Source of the DNA: Gemmataceae bacterium
Lineage (GTDB): Bacteria > Planctomycetota > Planctomycetia > Gemmatales > Gemmataceae
NCBI GenBank assembly: GCA_019747685.1
Contig: JAIEQN010000257.1
Span: 1-37,803 of the forward strand
Direction of reading: 5' to 3'
DNA length: 37,803 bases
Under the pieces are notes generated by a model. That model did no database searches. It saw nothing but the letters and a program-made list of their open reading frames with translations, and was not told the origin of the DNA. Below are positions 32,565-37,803 of this stretch, one piece after another; within the stretch, counting starts at the first letter, position 1, and each line of letters begins with the position of its first letter. The translations under genes and the position numbers were made by a program.

Positions 32565-33386
32565 ATGCCCTCAACTCCCCAACCTCGCCCGGTCGACTTA
32601 CCCCGCCGCTGGCCGTGGCTCGTCCGCGGCTTCCGCAAGTACGCCCGGCGGTACGCCCGCAAGCACTTCCACGCCGTCCGGCTGTCGAAGGCCGGCCACC
32701 CGTTCCCGCCGGCCGATGAGCCGGTGTTGGTCGTCCTCAACCACCCGTCCTGGTGGGATCCGCTGACCGGGCTGATCCTGAGCGGCAGCTTCACCGCCCA
32801 CGAGCACTTCGCGGCCATCGACGCCGTCGCCGTCGAGCGGTACGGGTTCTTCAAGCGGCTCGGGTTCGTCGGCGTTGACACCCACTCGCTCCGCGGGGCG
32901 GCCGAGTTCCTCCGGGTCGGGGCGGCGATCCTCGCCGAACCCGGCCGGGCGTTCTGGGTGACGGCCCAGGGGCGGTTCACCGACCCGCGGGCCCGACCGC
33001 TCGGGCTGCGGTCCGGGGTCGGCCACCTCGCCGCCCGGCTCGGCCGGGGGGTCGTCGTCCCGGTCGCCTTCGAGTACCCGTTCTGGGACGAGCGGACGCC
33101 GGAAGCCCTGCTCCGGGTCGGTAAGCCGGTTCGGGCGGCCGACCACCCGGGCCTCGGCGGCAAGGAGTGGACGGCGGTGATCGAGGACGCCCTGACCCGG
33201 ACGATGGACGGCCTGGCCGTCGATGCCATGACCCGCGACCCGGCGACGTTCACCGAGCTGGTCGGCGGCCGCACCGGGGTCGGCGGGGTGTACGACCTGT
33301 GGCGGTGGGCCAGGGCGTTCGTCCGGGGCGAGCGGTTCGACCCGTCCCACGCGGCCGCCACCGCCGGCCGGGGGGCCCGGCCGTGA
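32565..33386 (+). CDS. PlsC-like 1-acylglycerol-3-phosphate acyltransferase family protein
   Basis: VLVVLNHPSWWDPLTGLIL (NHxxxxD), GFFKRLGFVGVD, AFWVTAQGRFTDPR, GVVVPVAFEYPFWDER. Start taken at ATG 32565, because the GTG at 32532 lies inside the inverted repeat. Confidence 0.87.
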   Translation: MPSTPQPRPVDLPRRWPWLVRGFRKYARRYARKHFHAVRLSKAGHPFPPADEPVLVVLNHPSWWDPLTGLILSGSFTAHEHFAAIDAVAVERYGFFKRLGFVGVDTHSLRGAAEFLRVGAAILAEPGRAFWVTAQGRFTDPRARPLGLRSGVGHLAARLGRGVVVPVAFEYPFWDERTPEALLRVGKPVRAADHPGLGGKEWTAVIEDALTRTMDGLAVDAMTRDPATFTELVGGRTGVGGVYDLWRWARAFVRGERFDPSHAAATAGRGARP

Positions 33387-34519
33387 CGCTCCTCGCCCTA
33401 TCGCTCGCCGGCCTGGGCTGCGCCGCCGCCCCCGCCCTGCTCTGCCTGTGGAACCGGTCTTACTTCCGCCCACCGCCCCGGCCGGCGGCCGACGCCCCGG
33501 CACACCGCGTCTCAGTGCTGATCCCGGCCCGGAACGAGGAGGGGTCGATCGGGGCGTGCGTCGAGTCGGTGCTGGCGTCCGAGGGCGTCGAGTTGGAGGT
33601 GATCGTCCTCGACGACCACTCCACGGACCGGACGGCCGAGGTGGTCCGCGAGATGGCGGCGAAGGACCGGCGGGTGCGGGTCGAGCCGGCCCCGCCGCTG
33701 CCGGACGGGTGGTGCGGCAAGCAACACGCCTGCTCCGCGCTGGCGAAGCTCGCCCGCTTACCGCTCCTCACCTTTCTCGACGCCGACGTGCGGCTGACGC
33801 CCGACGCCCTGGCCCGGATGGCCGCCTTCCGCGAGCGGACCGGGGCCGGCCTCGTCAGCGGCTTCCCCCGCCAAGAGACGGGCACCCTGCTGGAAAAGCT
33901 GGTCATCCCGCTCATCAACTGGTTGTTGATGGGCTACCTGCCGATGGTCGGGGTGCGGCGGACGAACTGGCCCGGGTTCGGCGTCGGCTGCGGCCAGTGG
34001 TTCCTGACCACCCGCGAGGCCTACGACGCCGCCGGCGGCCATTCGACCGTCCGGTCCTCGCTCCACGACGGCCTGACCCTGCCGCGGGCCTACCGCCGGG
34101 CCGGGTTCCACACCGACATCTGCGACGCCACCGACTTGGCCGTCTGCCGGATGTACCGGTCGGCGGCCGGGGTCTGGAACGGCCTGGCCAAGAACGCCCG
34201 GGAGGGGATGGCGGCAACCGGCCAGATCGGCTTCTGGACGGTCGTACTGCTCCTCGGGCAGGTGCTACCGGCGCCGCTGCTGGTCGCCGCCCTCGCCGCC
34301 GGTGACATGACCGCCGCGGCCGGCGCCGGGTCGGCAACCGTCCTGTCGTACTTGCCGCGCCTATTCGCCACCCGGCGGTTCCGGGCGTCGTGGCTCGGGG
34401 CGGTCTTGCACCCGATCGGCGTCCTCCTGCTGCTGGCGATCCAGTGGTACGCGGTGGGGCGGGCGGCGATCGGCCGGCCGGTCGGGTGGAAAGGTCGGCC
34501 GCACCCGGCCCGGCCGTAG
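33383..34519 (+). CDS. glycosyltransferase family 2, membrane-associated (CrtQ/HpnB-like)
   Basis: VSVLIPARNEEGSIGACVESVLASEGVELEVIVLDDHSTDRTAEVVREM, LLTFLDADVRLTPDALARM, C-terminal TM segments. GTG start overlaps the preceding TGA. Confidence 0.9.
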   Translation: MTLLALSLAGLGCAAAPALLCLWNRSYFRPPPRPAADAPAHRVSVLIPARNEEGSIGACVESVLASEGVELEVIVLDDHSTDRTAEVVREMAAKDRRVRVEPAPPLPDGWCGKQHACSALAKLARLPLLTFLDADVRLTPDALARMAAFRERTGAGLVSGFPRQETGTLLEKLVIPLINWLLMGYLPMVGVRRTNWPGFGVGCGQWFLTTREAYDAAGGHSTVRSSLHDGLTLPRAYRRAGFHTDICDATDLAVCRMYRSAAGVWNGLAKNAREGMAATGQIGFWTVVLLLGQVLPAPLLVAALAAGDMTAAAGAGSATVLSYLPRLFATRRFRASWLGAVLHPIGVLLLLAIQWYAVGRAAIGRPVGWKGRPHPARP

Positions 34520-34529
34520 CTAGTAGCCA

Positions 34530-37500
34530 TCAGAAGGCGTGCTGGAGGCCGAACCAGAGCTGGAACGGCGTGTTGTCGTTCACCGTCTTGGCCACGTCGA
34601 GCCGGAGCGTGGCCCGCTCGATGAAGCTGAACACGGCCACGTCGACCCGCACCCCGGCCCCGAGGGCGTGGGCCACCCGCCCGCCGACGCTGCGGCCGTT
34701 GGCGTAGACGTCGCCCATGTCGTAGAACCCGGCCAGCCAGACGTTCCGCGCCCCGACACAGTGGTCCAGCACGTCCCAGGTGACGTGTCGGGCGAGCGGG
34801 TAGCGGAGTTCGGCATTCGCCACCCACAAGGCCGAGCCCTGGCGCTGTGCCAGGTCGTAGCCGCGGAACAGGGTGCCGCCGCCCAGGGCGTAGAACTGGC
34901 CGCGGTCCGGCAACGCCCCCTCGGCCACCACGCGCCCGGCCAGCCGGGCCTCGCCGAGCCAGTCCGGGAGCTGTTTCACCCCGGCCAGCTCGGCCCGTAG
35001 CCGGCCGGTGGCGGTCGAGTTCGGCACCCGCGTCTCGCCTGCCGCGGCGGTGAAGTCCGCCCAGACGCCCTCTTCCGGGTCCCAGTACGGGGTGTACAGG
35101 TTCAGCCGGAAGTGCCAGCCGCCCTCCCAGACGGAGTCCGGCCGGACCGCCCCGGGCGTGGTCGTCCGGGCGAACGGCAGGAAGTTGTCCGAGTACTGGG
35201 CGAACGCCTCGTGGTAGACCATCGGCGGCAGGTACAGGCTCGACCCCTGCTTGACCACCCACCGGTGGTACAGGGCGCCCCGCTGGGCGCCGCCGTCGCC
35301 GTCGGTGTTGTCCCACGGCCCGGCCACCCGCCGCTCGTAGTTGAACCCGGTCTCTTGCAGCCGCCCGGGGAGGACCGCGTCGACGCCGAACACCAGGTCG
35401 CGGAACCCGGTCCGGTAGGCGAGGTAGGCCCCGGTCCGGAAGTCGTTCGGGCAGTTGGCCCCGGCCCGCAGCCCGATCAGGGTGGACCGGGTGTACCACG
35501 GGTCGGTGTACGACGCCCCCCACAGCCACGGCCCGGCGGTGACGGTGCAGCGGTCGTAGTCGCTGGTCAGGTCGGCCTCGTCGAGCATCGTGTAGACGGC
35601 GGTGGCCCGGAGCTTCGGCGGGTTCTTCCAGGCGTTGTTCTTCGGGTCGGCGTCGAGCAGCACCCGGTCCGGGTCGACCTCGACCTGCTCCAACTCGCCG
35701 TAGCTGGCGAACCGGACTTCGACGGTCTGGTCGCCGACCGGCTCGATCGATACTTCCAGGTCGCGGCCGGACGGCGTCGGCAGCGCCAGCCGCTGCGGGC
35801 CGGCACCGACGACCACCGGGACCCGGACCGGGAACCCCTCCTGGCCCGAGAACCGGACCCCGAGGACGGTCGGCTCGGCGTACTCGCCGGACTGCCGGAG
35901 TCGGACCCGAACGTGCTTCGTCCCGACCGGGGCCGCGATGGGAACCTGTCGCTGTACCCACGGCACCTCGTCCCGGACCTCGACCCGCTCGACCGCCCAG
36001 TCGGTCATCCCCTTGCCGTACACCCACCGGTCGAAGAACTCGCCCCAGTCCCGGCCGGTGTACTCCTCCAGCTCCCGCCGCAGGTCGGCGGCGCTCAGCA
36101 CCCGCCAGCCGTATTTGCCGACCAGCAGCCGCGTGAAGTCGAGAAACGCGACCTCGCCGAGCCGGTCCTCGATCATCCCGAATACCTTCGACCCGCGGTC
36201 GTAGGCCCCGGTGAACAGCCCGAACAGGTGGCCGTACCGGGGCAGGTCCTGGGCGGCCGGGTGCATCTGGCCGTTGCGGACCGCCGAGTACATCCCGCCG
36301 TACCGGTAGTTCTCCCGGCGGATGTTCGGCAGCCACCCGAGGCCGTCCGGCCACTTCAGGAGGGCGTTGTTCTTGCCGTGCTTGCGGTCGAGCAGCCGGT
36401 GGGTGAAGTAGGTCGCCGCCCCCTCGTCCAAAAACGGCTCGGAATAGCCGTTGGTGCCGACCAGGTTGTACCACCACTGGTGGCAGGTCTCGTGGGACAC
36501 CAGGTACTCGACGTACCCGCGGGCCAGGTGCGGCATCCCGAACACCCGCTCGTCGATCATGACGAGGCCGGCGCACTCGTTCCCGTTCCACCCGAAGAAC
36601 GACTCGGCCACGGTGAACTGGTCGTAGGGGAACGGCCCGAGCCAGTCGGAATACGCCGGCAGGGCCTCGCCCGCGATCCTCAGAATCTCGGTGGCGTAGA
36701 ACTCGTGCTCGGCGAAGGCGAAGCAGCGGAGGGCGACCGCCCGGCCGCCCGGCAGCTCGGCCGTGTGGCGATATTCCTTGAACCGCTTGCTGCACAGGAC
36801 GGCGAAGTCGCGGCCGACGAACGGCTCGGTGACGACCCGCTTGCGGCCCGGGGCGGTCGGCGTTTCGGACCGGGTCACCGCCGGGGTGACGAGCACCTCG
36901 TCGGCCGGCAGGGTGATCGACGCCTCGAACACCCCGGCCTCGGCGAACCACGGCTGGTGCCACGGGACGAACGGCATCGGCCGCCAGCCGGCCTCGTCCC
37001 GGACGGCCAACAGCGGTAGGGAGTTGGTCAGGTAGGTGACGCCGGCCCACTGCCCGAGCCGACCCTGCTTCTCCGGCAGGTGGAGCGAACAACCGAGTTC
37101 GACCGTCACCGAGCCACCCGGCAGGACGGGTTCGGGCAGCGGGAAGCGGAAGGTGGTCGGATCGTAGTGGTCGAACTCGAACGGCAGCGGAACCGGTTCC
37201 GGCCGCGGGCGGCCGCCGGCGGCGACCAACTTCGCCGAGGTGATGACACCGTGCCGGCCGCACCGGTCGATCCCGAGCGACGGCTGGAGGCGGAGCAGTT
37301 CGAGCGTCTTGGCCAGGAGGACGTGGTCGCCGGCCGGGATGCGGTAGTGCGGGTAGAAGGTGAAAACGAGGTCGGAAACAGGCTGCCGGGTCGGGTTCGT
37401 CCAGGTGACGGCTTCGAGGACCCAGGCCCGCCGGCCGGCCGGGTCGAGGGTGATGTCGAGCTGGTAGCGGGGCAGGCCGGCCGGGATCGGAGGGGTGGCG

Positions 37501-37580
37501 GACGCAGGTGCCGCGAACACGGCCAATATGACCGCGACGCCCGCGAACCGGGCGGCCGAGGTCGTCAGGCCGTCGCGCAT
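34530..37580 (-). CDS. M1 family metallopeptidase fused to a C-terminal Omp85-like beta-barrel
   Basis: Signal peptide; YLVSHETCHQWWYNLVGTNGYSEPFLDEGAATYF (HExxH-x18-E type), GNECAGLVMIDERVF; C-terminus GGGTLFRGYDLAQRQGSALWVANAELRYPL...WLAGFYDMGDVYA...AHALGAGVRVDVAVF...FGLQHAF ending in Phe. Confidence 0.87.
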   Translation of the reverse strand: MRDGLTTSAARFAGVAVILAVFAAPASATPPIPAGLPRYQLDITLDPAGRRAWVLEAVTWTNPTRQPVSDLVFTFYPHYRIPAGDHVLLAKTLELLRLQPSLGIDRCGRHGVITSAKLVAAGGRPRPEPVPLPFEFDHYDPTTFRFPLPEPVLPGGSVTVELGCSLHLPEKQGRLGQWAGVTYLTNSLPLLAVRDEAGWRPMPFVPWHQPWFAEAGVFEASITLPADEVLVTPAVTRSETPTAPGRKRVVTEPFVGRDFAVLCSKRFKEYRHTAELPGGRAVALRCFAFAEHEFYATEILRIAGEALPAYSDWLGPFPYDQFTVAESFFGWNGNECAGLVMIDERVFGMPHLARGYVEYLVSHETCHQWWYNLVGTNGYSEPFLDEGAATYFTHRLLDRKHGKNNALLKWPDGLGWLPNIRRENYRYGGMYSAVRNGQMHPAAQDLPRYGHLFGLFTGAYDRGSKVFGMIEDRLGEVAFLDFTRLLVGKYGWRVLSAADLRRELEEYTGRDWGEFFDRWVYGKGMTDWAVERVEVRDEVPWVQRQVPIAAPVGTKHVRVRLRQSGEYAEPTVLGVRFSGQEGFPVRVPVVVGAGPQRLALPTPSGRDLEVSIEPVGDQTVEVRFASYGELEQVEVDPDRVLLDADPKNNAWKNPPKLRATAVYTMLDEADLTSDYDRCTVTAGPWLWGASYTDPWYTRSTLIGLRAGANCPNDFRTGAYLAYRTGFRDLVFGVDAVLPGRLQETGFNYERRVAGPWDNTDGDGGAQRGALYHRWVVKQGSSLYLPPMVYHEAFAQYSDNFLPFARTTTPGAVRPDSVWEGGWHFRLNLYTPYWDPEEGVWADFTAAAGETRVPNSTATGRLRAELAGVKQLPDWLGEARLAGRVVAEGALPDRGQFYALGGGTLFRGYDLAQRQGSALWVANAELRYPLARHVTWDVLDHCVGARNVWLAGFYDMGDVYANGRSVGGRVAHALGAGVRVDVAVFSFIERATLRLDVAKTVNDNTPFQLWFGLQHAF

Positions 37581-37671
37581 TCGACCCACGGTAGCCCATC
37601 CGGCCGGTACGGGATGGGCGAGCTATAGCAGGGACACGGCCCGAACGCCAGTCAAGATGTGCGTAAACGCA

Positions 37672-37709
37672 CCCGGCCCGGGGTTTTCTTGCGAGAGCCC
37701 CGGGCCGGG
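37672..37709. terminator. GC-rich stem-loop, terminator-like or attenuator hairpin
   Basis: cccggcccgggg...ccccgggccggg perfect 12-bp stem, extendable by G-U/A-U pairs; no clear T-tract after it. Confidence 0.5.
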
Positions 37710-37803
37710 AGTGCGACCTTTGAGTCAGGCCGGTGTGGGTGGTGGTGTGGGTGTGTGCCCGGGGCATGGCGGCTGTCCCCCTGGCGGGGGCGCCGCTGGT
37801 GTC

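Noticed and set aside
34090-37767. 1225 aa minus-strand ORF over the M1 peptidase
   Set aside because: Arg/Pro-rich shadow frame; the overlapping 34530-37580 frame carries the M1 and barrel signatures.
1-37803. Search for CRISPR arrays, transposases, integrases, toxin-antitoxin pairs or multi-gene defence islands
   Set aside because: None visible; only the degraded HNH gene and one isolated PD-(D/E)XK-like ORF have nuclease-type signatures.

Overview
High-GC window consistent with a planctomycete, probably Gemmataceae-like. The lineage call rests on the 16S 5' end, a C-terminal planctomycete-type heme-binding domain, a DUF1549/DUF1553 protein and an 'LEAREVPA' N-terminal motif. The window opens with the first ~59 nt of a 16S rRNA gene on the minus strand, preceded by a near-consensus sigma70-type promoter. 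Then follow housekeeping genes (purQ, rpsT, tsf, rpsB), a HisA-like ORF with no nearby stop, a GT87-like membrane protein, a GNAT acetyltransferase, a large PQQ-type sugar dehydrogenase/cytochrome c fusion, and a PhzF protein. A tRNA-Leu(UAG) abuts a decayed HNH endonuclease gene. Next are a phosphatase, a glycan-type cluster (epimerase, GT2, methyltransferase with an N-terminal beta-domain, polytopic membrane proteins), surE, a compact UvrC lacking the C-terminal HhH region, a YcjX-like GTPase, a DUF1549/DUF1553 protein, a secreted SGNH/FG-GAP protein, and a DcyD-like PLP enzyme. The right end holds a carotenoid locus (two CrtI-family desaturases, acyltransferase, glycosyltransferase) with an embedded PD-(D/E)XK-like ORF, and an M1 metallopeptidase apparently fused to an Omp85-like beta-barrel. 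At least five intergenic inverted repeats of unrelated sequence are present, several of them nested. I found no CRISPR array, transposase or complete defence system. The best candidates for under-described biology are the M1/Omp85-like fusion, the carotenoid locus with the nuclease-like ORF, the truncated UvrC and the nested palindromic repeats. All functional calls come from reading motifs by eye; no database search was run.
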